Of a stretch of 13,798 bases of DNA, positions 1 to 6,378 are shown piece after piece (positions within the stretch are counted from its first letter, which is position 1; every line of letters begins with the position of its first letter). The stretch comes from Oscillospiraceae bacterium (GTDB lineage Bacteria > Bacillota > Clostridia > Oscillospirales > Acutalibacteraceae): positions 503 to 14,300 of the forward strand of contig JAJXDX010000018.1 in NCBI GenBank assembly GCA_021640185.1, written 5' to 3'. Below the pieces are notes generated by a model that worked only from the letters and a program-made list of their open reading frames with translations, was not told where the DNA came from and searched no databases. Made by a program: the position numbers and the translations under genes.

Positions 1-1
1 C

Positions 2-877
2 TTCGGCGCTGTGCAGGCGGTCGACGACCTGAGCTTTCGCGTCCGGGAGGGCGAGCTGTTCGCGTTCCTCGGTGTCAACGGTGCGGGCAAATCCACCACG
101 ATCAACATCCTGTGCGGCCTGCTGGGTAAGGACGCCGGGCAGATCCGGATCGCCGGGACGACCTTGGAGGAGGATCCCGACCGCGTGCGCCGCACGCTGG
201 GCGTCGTGTTCCAAGGCAGCGTGCTGGACCGGGATCTGAGCGTGCGCGATAATTTGGACAGCCGCGCCGCCCTGTACGGGCTGCGCCGCGGCGAGCGGCA
301 GGCAAGGGTCGATGCCCTTGCCGAGCGGCTGGGCTTTGCGGATCTGCTGTCCCGCCCGGTGGGCAAGCTGTCCGGCGGGCAGCGCCGCCGGATCGACATC
401 GCCCGCGCGCTGCTGCACCGGCCGAGGATCCTGATCTTGGACGAGCCGACCACCGGCCTCGATCCCCAGACCCGCAGCGTGCTGTGGGACGTGATCGGGC
501 AGCTGCGCCGCGACGAGGGCATGACCGTGTTCTTGACCACCCACTACATGGAGGAGGCGGCGGACGCGGGCTACGTCGTGATCTTGGATCACGGCAAGAT
601 CGCCGCCGAGGGCACGCCTCTGGCACTGAAAAACGCCTACACCGGCGATACCGTCACCCTCTACGGCGCGGACGAGGCGCAGGTGCGCGCGCTCGGTCTG
701 CCGGTCACCGTGCTGCCGGGCGCGCTGCGCGTGTCCGTGCCGGACACGGCCGCCGCCACCCGCCTGATCGCGGAGCATCCGGCGCTGTTTACGGATTACG
801 AGGTCATCAAGGGCCGCATGGACGACGTGTTCCTTGCCGTGACCGGCAAAAAACTGACGGGAGGCGATGCCGGATGA
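2..877 (+). CDS. ABC transporter ATP-binding protein (5' partial), DrrA-type
   Basis: This is the cytoplasmic ATPase of a two-gene ABC-2 exporter that powers its membrane partner by ATP hydrolysis. The frame is open to the left edge (residues FGA precede the GTG at 11), and family members usually have a short stretch before this FGxVxAVDDLSF region, so the true start lies outside the window. Counting from the GTG at 11, Walker A (GVNGAGKS) is at residues 21-28, the LSGGQ signature at 120-124, Walker B (LILDEP) at 141-146 and the H-loop histidine at 178. A C-terminal extension of about 80 residues is typical of DrrA/CcmA-like drug, lipid or polysaccharide exporters. The stop overlaps the permease start (ATGA), so the two are translationally coupled. 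The family is certain; the substrate cannot be told from sequence. Confidence 0.95.
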   Translation, partial: FGAVQAVDDLSFRVREGELFAFLGVNGAGKSTTINILCGLLGKDAGQIRIAGTTLEEDPDRVRRTLGVVFQGSVLDRDLSVRDNLDSRAALYGLRRGERQARVDALAERLGFADLLSRPVGKLSGGQRRRIDIARALLHRPRILILDEPTTGLDPQTRSVLWDVIGQLRRDEGMTVFLTTHYMEEAADAGYVVILDHGKIAAEGTPLALKNAYTGDTVTLYGADEAQVRALGLPVTVLPGALRVSVPDTAAATRLIAEHPALFTDYEVIKGRMDDVFLAVTGKKLTGGDAG

Positions 878-1779
878 CCGAACTGTGGGCGCTGGTCAAG
901 CGCGACACAAAGCTGTATTTCCGCGATAAGGGGATGTTCTTCTCGTCGCTGATCACCCCGGTGATCCTGTTGGTGCTGTACGGCACGTTCCTCAAAAACG
1001 TGTATGAGGATTCGTTTCGCTCCGCGCTGGCCGCGGCCGGCGCGACGGCGAGCGACGCCGTGATCGGCGGCTGCGTCGGCGGGCAGCTGATCAGCTCGCT
1101 GCTGGCGGTGTGCTGCGTCACCGTGGCGTTTTGCGCCAACCTGATCACGATCAGGGACAAGACCTCCGGTGTGCGCAGCGACATCTCCATGACCCCGGCC
1201 AAGCCCGGCACGGTCGCGCTGGGGTACTATCTGTCCACGCTGTTCTCGGCGCTGATCGTCAGCCTGACCGCGTCGGCGTTCTGCTTCGGCTATCTGGCGA
1301 TGGTCGGCTGGTATCTGTCGGTCGGCGACGTGCTTTTGCTGCTGCTCGACGTGCTGCTGCTGACGATGTTCGGCACGGCGCTCGCCTCGTGCGTCAACTT
1401 CTTTTTGACCACCGACGGGCAGGCCAGCGCCGTCGGCACGATCGTTAGTGCGGGCTACGGCTTTTTGTGCGGCGCGTATATGCCGTTGGCCAGCTTTTCG
1501 GACGGGCTGCAGCACGTCATGGGCTTTCTGCCCGGAACGTACGGCACCTCGCTGCTGCGTGCGCACGCGCTGCGCGGCGTGTTCTCCGCCATGCGCGATG
1601 ACGGGTTCCCCGCCGAGGTCGTCGAAAAGATCGGCGACAGCATCGACTGCAACCTGTATTTTTACGGTACGCAGGTCGGCGACGGGATCAAGGCGCTGAT
1701 CTTGGCCGGCACGATCGTTCTGCTGATCGGGCTGTACGTGCTGTTCTGCCGTTTGGCGGCAAAACGCGCCGGGCGGTGA
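874..1779 (+). CDS. ABC-2 type transporter permease
   Basis: This 301-residue integral membrane protein is the partner of the upstream ATPase. The ATG at 874 overlaps the ATPase stop by four bases and opens with MTELWALVKRDTKLYFRDKG, the usual cytoplasmic amphipathic N-terminus of ABC-2 permeases. About six hydrophobic segments follow. The first is around residues 22-42 and is followed by a long extracytoplasmic loop. Several more come in the middle, with a leucine-rich helix near residues 150-170, and the last ends just before the basic C-terminus. An open frame reaches upstream to 484, but it only overlaps the ATPase in another frame and encodes an Arg/Gly-rich shadow. The gene ends 11 bases before a strong terminator. 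Probable role: export of a drug, lipid or surface glycan; substrate unknown. Confidence 0.93.
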   Translation: MTELWALVKRDTKLYFRDKGMFFSSLITPVILLVLYGTFLKNVYEDSFRSALAAAGATASDAVIGGCVGGQLISSLLAVCCVTVAFCANLITIRDKTSGVRSDISMTPAKPGTVALGYYLSTLFSALIVSLTASAFCFGYLAMVGWYLSVGDVLLLLLDVLLLTMFGTALASCVNFFLTTDGQASAVGTIVSAGYGFLCGAYMPLASFSDGLQHVMGFLPGTYGTSLLRAHALRGVFSAMRDDGFPAEVVEKIGDSIDCNLYFYGTQVGDGIKALILAGTIVLLIGLYVLFCRLAAKRAGR

Positions 1780-1790
1780 GGTGACCCCAA

Positions 1791-1822
1791 AAAAGAGGAC
1801 GGATGCTCCGTCCTCTTTTTTT
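1791..1822 (+). terminator. Rho-independent terminator after the ABC exporter
   Basis: A 13-bp perfect stem (1791-1803 with 1807-1819) closes a three-base TGC loop and runs into seven T residues (1816-1822). It lies 11 bases after the permease stop. The run of A before the stem means it could also work on the other strand. The next promoter begins only 12 bases later, so it insulates the ylxM-trmD operon. Confidence 0.95.
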
Positions 1823-1833
1823 GCCCGAAGGGC

Positions 1834-1862
1834 TTGACAAACCGGGAAAAGTACGGTATAAT
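1834..1862 (+). promoter_or_regulatory. Consensus sigma-A promoter for ylxM-ffh-rpsP-khpA-rimM-trmD
   Basis: A perfect TTGACA (1834-1839) and a perfect TATAAT (1857-1862) are separated by the ideal 17 bp. Transcription should begin near 1869, giving a leader of about 43 bases before the ylxM start. It sits directly after the exporter terminator. No operator-like repeats are evident, as expected of a strong constitutive housekeeping promoter. Confidence 0.93.
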
Positions 1863-1911
1863 GCGCGTAAAGCGTTTTTGCTTTACATCAAAACGACGGA
1901 GGGGACGGGCG

Positions 1912-2298
1912 ATGAGCACCGCGGCCGCAACGGGCAAAGACCTGAAGATGGCGCTGCTGCTGGACTTCTACGGCGATATGTTGACCGAGAAGCAGCGCAG
2001 CATGGTCGATCATTACTACAACGACGACCTGTCTCTGGCCGAGATCGCCGAAAACGAGGGCATCACGCGGCAGGGCGTGCGCGATTCCATCAAGCGGGCC
2101 GAGGCGCAGATGCGCGAGATGGAGGAGCGGCTGGGCCTCAGCCGCCGCTTCACGCAGATCTGCGAGGACGCGCAGGCGATCGCCGATCTGGCGGCCTCGA
2201 TCCGTCAGCTGGGCGCAGCGCCCGGCATCCCGCGCGAGATCGCGCAGCAGGCACAGCAGATCGAAGTGCTGGCCGACGGGCTGCGGCGCGCGGACTAA
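1912..2298 (+). CDS. ylxM: YlxM/p13 family DNA-binding protein, SRP-associated
   Basis: This 128-residue protein belongs to the YlxM (UPF0122/p13) family, which in Firmicutes and mycoplasmas is encoded next to ffh and has been linked to the signal recognition particle pathway. The ATG at 1912 is chosen because GGAGGGG (1898-1904) lies seven bases upstream; open frame further upstream runs into the promoter. The N-terminal half has the family core (LLDFYGDMLTEKQRSMVDHY, about residues 15-35). A sigma-70 region-4-like helix-turn-helix follows (LSLAEIAENEGITRQGVRDSI, about 40-60), then a charged helical C-terminus. It is the first gene of the operon, 39 bases before the ffh start. The exact molecular role of the family is not settled. 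Confidence 0.93.
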   Translation: MSTAAATGKDLKMALLLDFYGDMLTEKQRSMVDHYYNDDLSLAEIAENEGITRQGVRDSIKRAEAQMREMEERLGLSRRFTQICEDAQAIADLAASIRQLGAAPGIPREIAQQAQQIEVLADGLRRAD

Positions 2299-2326
2299 GA
2301 CCGTTTTTCTGTTATCCGGGAAAGGC

Positions 2327-2332
2327 AGGTGA
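2327..2332 (+). promoter_or_regulatory. Ribosome binding site that decides the TTG start of ffh
   Basis: AGGTGA lies five bases upstream of a TTG at 2338. The in-frame GTG at 2329 is inside this Shine-Dalgarno sequence, so it cannot be served by it. This favours TTG as the start and matches the conserved MAFEGLSEKL beginning of Ffh proteins. Confidence 0.75.
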
Positions 2333-2337
2333 GCCGG

Positions 2338-3771
2338 TTGGCATTCGAGGGCTTGAGCGAAAAGCTGGCGGCATCCTTCAAAAAGCTGCGCAGCAAGGGC
2401 CGCCTGACGGAAGGCGACGTGCGCGACGCGATGCGCGAGGTGCGTCTGGCGCTGCTGGAGGCGGACGTCAACTATAAGGTCGCGAAGGACTTCACGAACA
2501 AGGTCGTCGAGGCGGCGGTGGGCGAAAAGGTCATGGAGAGCCTGACGCCCGCGCAGATGGTCATCAAGATCGTCAACGAGCAGCTGACCGCCCTCATGGG
2601 CGGACAGGCCGAGCCGCTCGGCCGCAGCAACCGGCCGCCCACAGTCATCCTGATGTGCGGCCTGCAGGGCTCCGGTAAGACCACGCACAGCGCGAAATTG
2701 GCGCGCTTGCTCAAAAGCAAGGGACACCGTCCGCTGCTCGTCGCGTGCGACATCTACCGTCCCGCCGCCATCGATCAGCTGTGCGTCGTCGGCGAGCGCG
2801 CGGGCGCGCCGGTGTTCACCATGGGCACGGAGGATCCGGTCAAGATCGCCCGCGCGGCGGTCGCCCATGCGCGCGACCACGGCAACGACTATGTGATCGT
2901 GGATACCGCCGGCCGTCTGCACATCGACGAGCAGCTGATGGACGAGCTGAAAAACATCCGCGCCGCCGTCGAACCGACCGAGATTCTGCTGGTCGTCGAC
3001 GCGATGACCGGCCAAGACGCGGTCAACGTCGCGTCCGCGTTCGACGAGGCGCTGGGCATTACGGGCGTGATCCTGACGAAGCTCGACGGCGATACCCGCG
3101 GCGGTGCGGCGCTGAGCGTGCGTGCCGTCACCGGCAAGCCGATCAAGTTCGTCGGCATGGGCGAAAAGCTGGAGGATCTGGAGGTCTTCCACCCCGACCG
3201 TATGGCGTCCCGCATCCTCGGGATGGGGGATATGCTCTCGCTGATCGAAAAGGCGGAGCAGCAGGTCAGCGAGAAGGAAGCCGAGGAGCTGGCCCGCAAG
3301 CTGCAGGAGGATCGGTTCGACCTTAGCGATATGCTCGATCAGCTGCGCCAGATCCAAAAGATGGGCGATCTCAAAAGCGTGCTTGGCATGATCCCCGGCA
3401 TGGGGCGGCAGATCAAGGATATCGATATCGATCCGCGCCAGTTCTCCCGTGTCGAGGCGGTCATCCTCTCGATGACGCCCGCCGAGCGCGCGAAGCCGGA
3501 GATGATCAGCCCCTCGCGCAAGCGGCGCATCGCCGCCGGCTGCGGCCAAAGGGTCGAGGACGTCAACCGTCTGCTCAAGCAGTACGACGGGATGCGCCAG
3601 ATGATGAAGCAGCTGAAAAAAATGGGCAAAAAAAGCGGCGGACGCGGCATGGGGATGATGCCCGGGATGCCCGGGATGCCCGCCATGCCGGGCATGTCCG
3701 GCATGGGCAAGCAAAAGCGCGGCAAGCCGGAACCGGGCGCTCTGCCCCGGCAGCACGGACGCCGTCGGTAA
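2338..3771 (+). CDS. ffh: Signal recognition particle GTPase Ffh (SRP54)
   Basis: Ffh binds 4.5S/SRP RNA and signal sequences of nascent membrane and secreted proteins, and targets ribosomes to FtsY at the membrane. Starting at the TTG gives 477 residues, slightly longer than usual. The helical N domain is followed by the GTPase G domain: P-loop GLQGSGKT at residues 108-115, DTAGRL from about 189 and TKLD at about 247-250. The methionine-rich M domain follows from about residue 300 and carries the RNA-binding SRKRRIAAGCG motif; the last Ser of the usual GSG is Cys here. The C-terminus is an extended Gly-Met-Pro tail made of near-perfect ATG-CCC-GGG triplet repeats, ending in a basic stretch. 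It lies between ylxM and rpsP, as in Bacillus. Confidence 0.97.
   Translation: MAFEGLSEKLAASFKKLRSKGRLTEGDVRDAMREVRLALLEADVNYKVAKDFTNKVVEAAVGEKVMESLTPAQMVIKIVNEQLTALMGGQAEPLGRSNRPPTVILMCGLQGSGKTTHSAKLARLLKSKGHRPLLVACDIYRPAAIDQLCVVGERAGAPVFTMGTEDPVKIARAAVAHARDHGNDYVIVDTAGRLHIDEQLMDELKNIRAAVEPTEILLVVDAMTGQDAVNVASAFDEALGITGVILTKLDGDTRGGAALSVRAVTGKPIKFVGMGEKLEDLEVFHPDRMASRILGMGDMLSLIEKAEQQVSEKEAEELARKLQEDRFDLSDMLDQLRQIQKMGDLKSVLGMIPGMGRQIKDIDIDPRQFSRVEAVILSMTPAERAKPEMISPSRKRRIAAGCGQRVEDVNRLLKQYDGMRQMMKQLKKMGKKSGGRGMGMMPGMPGMPAMPGMSGMGKQKRGKPEPGALPRQHGRRR
3658..3708 (+). repeat. Short tandem codon repeat encoding the Met-Pro-Gly tail of Ffh
   Basis: A 9-base unit ATGCCCGGG occurs twice in tandem and then degenerates (ATGCCCGCC, ATGCCGGGC, ATGTCCGGC, ATGGGC), encoding MPG-MPG-MPA-MPG-MSG-MG. 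Met/Gly-rich tails are normal at the end of the Ffh M domain, but the regular period could expand or contract by slippage. Confidence 0.8.
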
Positions 3772-3851
3772 AAACGACTTCTGCCCGCGGCCGTTTCGGC
3801 TTGCGCGGTGAAGATATAACAGCAATGGATAAATTTTGGAGGTAATGTATC

Positions 3852-4097
3852 ATGGCAGTCAAGATCCGTCTGCGCCGCACCGGCGCGAAGAAAGCCCCGT
3901 CCTATCGCGTCGTCGTCGCCGATTCCCGCTATCCGCGTGACGGCCGCTTCATCGAGGAGATCGGCTATTACGATCCGCTGACCGAGCCGGTCACCATCAA
4001 GATCGACATGGAGAAGGCCAACAACTGGATCCAGAACGGCGCGCAGCCGACCGATACGGTCAAGGCGCTGCTCAAGAAGGCCGAAGAGAACAAGTAA
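3852..4097 (+). CDS. rpsP: 30S ribosomal protein S16
   Basis: This is an 81-residue small-subunit ribosomal protein that binds 16S rRNA early in 30S assembly. The N-terminus MAVKIRLRRTGAKKAPSYR and the following VVVADSRYPRDGRFIEEIGYYDPL are diagnostic of bS16, and the length is typical. GGAGG (3838-3842) precedes the ATG by nine bases. It sits 80 bases after ffh and 31 bases before khpA. The ffh-rpsP gap contains a TATAAC (3815-3820) but no convincing -35 box, so extra transcription from an internal promoter is possible but unproven. Confidence 0.98.
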   Translation: MAVKIRLRRTGAKKAPSYRVVVADSRYPRDGRFIEEIGYYDPLTEPVTIKIDMEKANNWIQNGAQPTDTVKALLKKAEENK

Positions 4098-4128
4098 GCG
4101 GCCCCGAAAACGGGTGGAGGTGTTCACG

Positions 4129-4362
4129 ATGAAAGAACTTCTGACGACGCTCGCCAAGGGCCTTGTCGACGATCCCTCTGCCGTCGTGGTGGAGCAGGAC
4201 GAGCCGGCGGAGGACGGCACGGTGGTGTTCCACCTGCACGTCGCGCCGGACGACATGGGCCGCGTCATCGGCAAGCAGGGCCGCATCGCCAAGGCGATGC
4301 GCACCGTCATGCGCGCCGCGGCGACCCGGCAGGATCTGAAAGTCGCGGTCGAGATCGACTGA
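4129..4362 (+). CDS. khpA: KhpA, KH-domain RNA-binding protein
   Basis: This 77-residue single-KH-domain protein belongs to the KhpA/YlqC family, which forms a dimer with KhpB/EloR and binds many RNAs; in streptococci it affects cell elongation and division. The ATG at 4129 is preceded by GGAGGTG (4116-4122). The in-frame GTG at 4114 runs into that ribosome binding site and is rejected. The KH GXXG loop is GKQG at residues 48-51, within GRVIGKQGRIAKAMRTVMRA, and a short beta strand (LKVAVEI) ends the protein. Its place between rpsP and rimM is the classic Firmicutes order; ylqD, found here in Bacillus, is absent. Confidence 0.95.
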   Translation: MKELLTTLAKGLVDDPSAVVVEQDEPAEDGTVVFHLHVAPDDMGRVIGKQGRIAKAMRTVMRAAATRQDLKVAVEID

Positions 4363-4379
4363 TCTTTGCCGCACACACG

Positions 4380-4409
4380 CAAAAGCGTCTGCCGCGGCAG
4401 ACGCTTTTG
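4380..4409. repeat. 30-bp perfect palindrome between khpA and rimM
   Basis: Fifteen bases on each side of the CCGCGG centre are exactly self-complementary (arm CAAAAGCGTCTGCCG). In RNA this would fold into a hairpin of about 13 bp whose descending arm ends in UUUU, followed by GUUCGUU. It starts 18 bases after the khpA stop and ends 32 bases before the rimM start. The U tract is mostly inside the stem, so it resembles a partial terminator, attenuator or mRNA-processing or stability element more than a full operon end. A DNA-binding role is also possible. Confidence 0.85.
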
Positions 4410-4441
4410 TTCGTTATCCCGCTGTTGCAAGGAGGGGCATC

Positions 4442-4957
4442 ATGCCGCAAAAACCGTTTTTGGAAGCCGGACAGATCGTCAGCACGCACGGCGTGCGCGG
4501 CGAGGTGCGCGTGCAGCCGTGGTGCGATTCGCCCGCACAGTTCGCCGGGTTCACCCGACTGTTCTGGGATGCGGCGGGCACGCGCCCGGTGCGCCTGCAC
4601 GCCCGCCCGCACGGCAGCGTCGCGCTGGCCAAAATCGAAGGGATCGACACGGTGGAGGCCGCCGCCGCATTGCGCGGCCGGATGCTGTATGTCGATCGGC
4701 GGGACATCCGCCTGCCGCGTGGGCATCATCTGGTGCAGGATCTGATCGGGATCACCGTCATCGATGCCGACACCGGCGAGCGCTACGGCACGCTGACCGA
4801 CGTCAGCCAGACCGGCGCCAATCCGGTCTATCATATGCAGACCGCGCGGGGCGAGGTGCTGATCCCCGCCATCCCGTCGGTCGTCATCTCGATCGATACG
4901 AAAAACGACATCCTGCGGCTGCGGCCGATGAAGGGGCTGTTCGACGATGCGCTTTGA
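4442..4957 (+). CDS. rimM: Ribosome maturation factor RimM
   Basis: RimM binds ribosomal protein S19 and assists maturation of the 30S head domain. The 171-residue length is typical. The N-terminal beta-barrel begins LEAGQIVSTHGVRGEVRV, the family hallmark (usually VGkIvnTHGIrGEVKV). The C-terminal PRC-barrel part contains DLIGITVIDADTGERYGTLTDV and ends with LIPAIPSVVISIDTKNDILRLRPMKGLFD. GGAGGGG (4431-4437) lies four bases upstream of the ATG. The 3' end overlaps trmD by 11 bases in another frame, so the two are translationally coupled, as in most bacteria. A palindrome lies between it and khpA. Confidence 0.97.
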   Translation: MPQKPFLEAGQIVSTHGVRGEVRVQPWCDSPAQFAGFTRLFWDAAGTRPVRLHARPHGSVALAKIEGIDTVEAAAALRGRMLYVDRRDIRLPRGHHLVQDLIGITVIDADTGERYGTLTDVSQTGANPVYHMQTARGEVLIPAIPSVVISIDTKNDILRLRPMKGLFDDAL

Positions 4958-5690
4958 TATCCTCACCCTGTTCCCGGATATGTTCTCGCCGGTGTTCGGC
5001 GAGAGCATCATCGGCCGCGCGCGCGAGCGCGGGCTGCTGGACATCCGCTGCCACCAGATCCGCGACTATACCAAAAACAAGCAGATGCAGGTGGACGATT
5101 ATCCTTACGGCGGCGGGATGGGCATGGTCATGTTCCCGCAGCCGATCGCCGATTGTTTTGCCGCCGTCTGTGCGGATGTCGGCACACGGCCGCACCTGAT
5201 CTATATGTCGCCGCAGGGGCACACCCTGACGCAGCAGCGCGCGCGTCAGCTGGCACAGCTGCCTGCCGTGGCTATCCTCTGCGGGCATTACGAGGGCGTG
5301 GACGAGCGGGTGCTGGATGCCTTGGTCGACGAGCAGATCTCGATCGGCGATTACGTCCTCACGGGCGGCGAGATCCCGGCGATGGCGCTGATCGACTGCG
5401 TTTCGCGCATGATCCCCGGCGTGCTGGCGGACGAGGTCTGCTTTACGGAGGAGAGCCATTTCTCCGGCCTGCTCGAGTACCCGCAGTCCACCCGCCCGGC
5501 CGAGTGGGAGGGCCGCAGCGTGCCGCCGATCCTGCTGTCCGGCCACCATGCGAACATCGCCCGCTGGCGGCGGCAGATGTCCCTTATCCGCACGCGGCAG
5601 CTGCGCCCGGATATGCTGGAAAACGCCGAATTGACGGCCGAGGACCGGGCTTTTCTGCGCAGCTTGGACGAGGAACAGAGCGGTGGATGA
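4947..5690 (+). CDS. trmD: tRNA (guanine-N1)-methyltransferase TrmD
   Basis: TrmD transfers methyl from S-adenosylmethionine to N1 of G37 in tRNAs, preventing +1 frameshifting. The 247-residue protein opens MRFDILTLFPDMFSPVFGESI. The conserved YGGGMGMVM is at residues 54-62. The trefoil-knot AdoMet-binding motifs LCGHYEGVDER (111-121) and SIGDYVLTGGE (132-142) are intact. The catalytic loop reads EESHFSGLLEYPQSTRP: the position of the catalytic Asp169 of well-studied TrmD proteins holds Glu169, and the usual Tyr of YPQYTRP is Ser181. It overlaps rimM by 11 bases. The rplS gene that normally follows trmD is absent; the next gene is ptsH after 303 bases. Confidence 0.97.
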   Translation: MRFDILTLFPDMFSPVFGESIIGRARERGLLDIRCHQIRDYTKNKQMQVDDYPYGGGMGMVMFPQPIADCFAAVCADVGTRPHLIYMSPQGHTLTQQRARQLAQLPAVAILCGHYEGVDERVLDALVDEQISIGDYVLTGGEIPAMALIDCVSRMIPGVLADEVCFTEESHFSGLLEYPQSTRPAEWEGRSVPPILLSGHHANIARWRRQMSLIRTRQLRPDMLENAELTAEDRAFLRSLDEEQSGG

Positions 5691-5710
5691 ACCGGGCATT
5701 CCCTGACTGA

Positions 5711-5745
5711 GGTTTGCGCTATGCCCAAAAACCATCCACATTTTT
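5711..5745 (+). terminator. Possible weak terminator after trmD
   Basis: An imperfect hairpin (GGTTT at 5711-5715 with AAACC at 5729-5733, plus an inner GC part with one mismatch and a two-base bulge) is followed after seven bases by TTTTT (5741-5745). It is the only terminator-like element in the trmD-ptsH gap. The stem is weak and the T run displaced, so the end of the long operon may lie elsewhere. Confidence 0.3.
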
Positions 5746-5827
5746 AGGCGATCCGCCGGATGCGTCCGTCAAATTTCGGCGAAAATCGGATAGTCGTCCA
5801 AACTTGCGACGCAAAGGAACAAACCGA

Positions 5828-5855
5828 TTGACTTGCCCCTGTTTTGTGCTATAAT
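5828..5855 (+). promoter_or_regulatory. Extended -10 promoter for ptsH
   Basis: TTGACT (5828-5833) and a perfect TATAAT (5850-5855) are 16 bp apart. A TG one base before the -10 box (TGCTATAAT) makes it an extended -10 promoter. Transcription should start near 5862, leaving a leader of about 130 bases before the ptsH ATG. I see no other gene in the 303-base stretch from 5691 to 5993. Confidence 0.9.
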
Positions 5856-5894
5856 AAACCTTAGGACATGGTCAAATGTCAGGTTTTTCCGTTG

Positions 5895-5969
5895 CCCGCG
5901 CCCGGCGCGGGGGCGTCGCCGTGCACAAGGCACGGCGCAGCGCAGTCGTTCGGCGCTTTTGCCGGACGA
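5895..5969 (+). promoter_or_regulatory. Structured 5' leader of ptsH with three consecutive hairpins
   Basis: Three stems follow each other in the untranslated leader. The first is CCCGCG/CGCGGG (5895-5900 with 5906-5911, five-base loop). The second is CGCCGTGC/GCACGGCG (5917-5924 with 5930-5937, ACAAG loop). The third is TCGTTCGGC/GCCGGACGA (5946-5954 with 5961-5969, one G-U pair, GCTTTT loop). The Shine-Dalgarno AAGGAG (5980-5985) is left free downstream. None is followed by a T run, so they are not obvious terminators. I do not recognise a known riboswitch class; mRNA stabilisation or protein binding is conceivable. Confidence 0.6.
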
Positions 5970-5993
5970 ACAGTGAAAGAAGGAGCGATCGTC

Positions 5994-6257
5994 ATGTGTG
6001 TTAAAGATGTCATCGTGCAGAACCAGGTCGGCCTGCACGCCCGCCCCGCCACGTTCTTCATCCAGAAGGCTAACGAGTTCCGTTCTTCCATCTGGGTCGA
6101 AAAGGAAGAGCGCCGCGTCAATGCCAAAAGCCTGCTGGGTGTGCTGTCGCTCGGCATCGTGGGCAACACGCCCATCCGCCTGATCGCGGACGGCCCGGAC
6201 GAGGAGAAGGCCGTCGAAGCGCTGGTCAAGCTGGTCGAGAGCGGTTTCGCCGAGTAA
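5994..6257 (+). CDS. ptsH: HPr, phosphocarrier protein of the sugar phosphotransferase system
   Basis: This 87-residue cytoplasmic phosphocarrier passes phosphate from enzyme I to sugar-specific EIIA proteins. The catalytic His15 sits in GLHARPAT (13-20). Ser46 in NAKSLLGVLSLGI is the site that HPr kinase/phosphorylase modifies for CcpA-dependent catabolite control in Firmicutes. Having both marks it as HPr rather than Crh. The ATG at 5994 follows AAGGAG by eight bases; an in-frame ATG at 5868 would add 42 unrelated residues and is rejected. The gene has its own extended -10 promoter and a downstream terminator. ptsI does not follow, so enzyme I must be encoded elsewhere. Confidence 0.96.
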   Translation: MCVKDVIVQNQVGLHARPATFFIQKANEFRSSIWVEKEERRVNAKSLLGVLSLGIVGNTPIRLIADGPDEEKAVEALVKLVESGFAE

Positions 6258-6303
6258 TGGCGTAACGGCCCTCCGCCTTGCGGCTTTTGCTTTTTTGTCG
6301 TTT

Positions 6304-6350
6304 GCCGGGTCGCGGCGCGGGGAAGCCCGCCTGCTGCCCGGTCTTTTTTT
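6304..6350 (+). terminator. Rho-independent terminator after ptsH
   Basis: An outer stem CCGGG/CCCGG (6305-6309 with 6337-6341) encloses an inner hairpin GCGGG/CCCGC (6317-6321 with 6326-6330, GAAG loop) and is followed by seven T residues (6344-6350). A smaller CCGC/GCGG hairpin at 6273-6283, followed by T-rich sequence, may act as a first tandem terminator. Confidence 0.75.
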
Positions 6351-6378
6351 GCCCGAAACCGTCGAGATCTGTAATAAT
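6349..6378 (+). promoter_or_regulatory. Possible weak promoter for the TatD-glycosylase-rdgB genes
   Basis: TTGCCC (6349-6354) and AATAAT (6373-6378) are 18 bp apart, with four and five of six consensus matches. The position is sensible, after the ptsH terminator and about 30 bases before the TatD-family start, but the match is mediocre. Confidence 0.3.

Noticed and set aside
3616..3634. Two runs of seven A near the end of ffh as possible programmed slippage sites.
   Set aside because: They encode Lys-Lys-Met-Gly-Lys-Lys typical of the Ffh M domain, and no stimulatory structure or alternative frame product is evident.
1888..3825. A minus-strand open frame of 645 residues opposite ylxM and ffh.
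   Set aside because: It is a compositional mirror of two certain genes, rich in His/Arg/Leu/Asp with no domain or ribosome binding site.
3772..3851. Separate promoter for rpsP in the ffh-rpsP gap.
   Set aside because: TATAAC at 3815 resembles a -10 box but no -35 box lies at a suitable distance, so it was not annotated.
5868..5993. In-frame N-terminal extension of HPr from ATG 5868 (42 extra residues).
   Set aside because: HPr proteins begin at the MxVKDVIV equivalent, the Shine-Dalgarno is at 5980-5985, and His15 and Ser46 take their standard numbers only from ATG 5994. The extension covers the structured leader.
5921..6004. Possible leader peptide of 27 residues starting at GTG 5921 and ending over the ptsH start.
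   Set aside because: No ribosome binding site, starts inside a hairpin, Arg-rich composition of a GC-rich non-coding stretch, and no attenuator-like run of one amino acid tied to ptsH.
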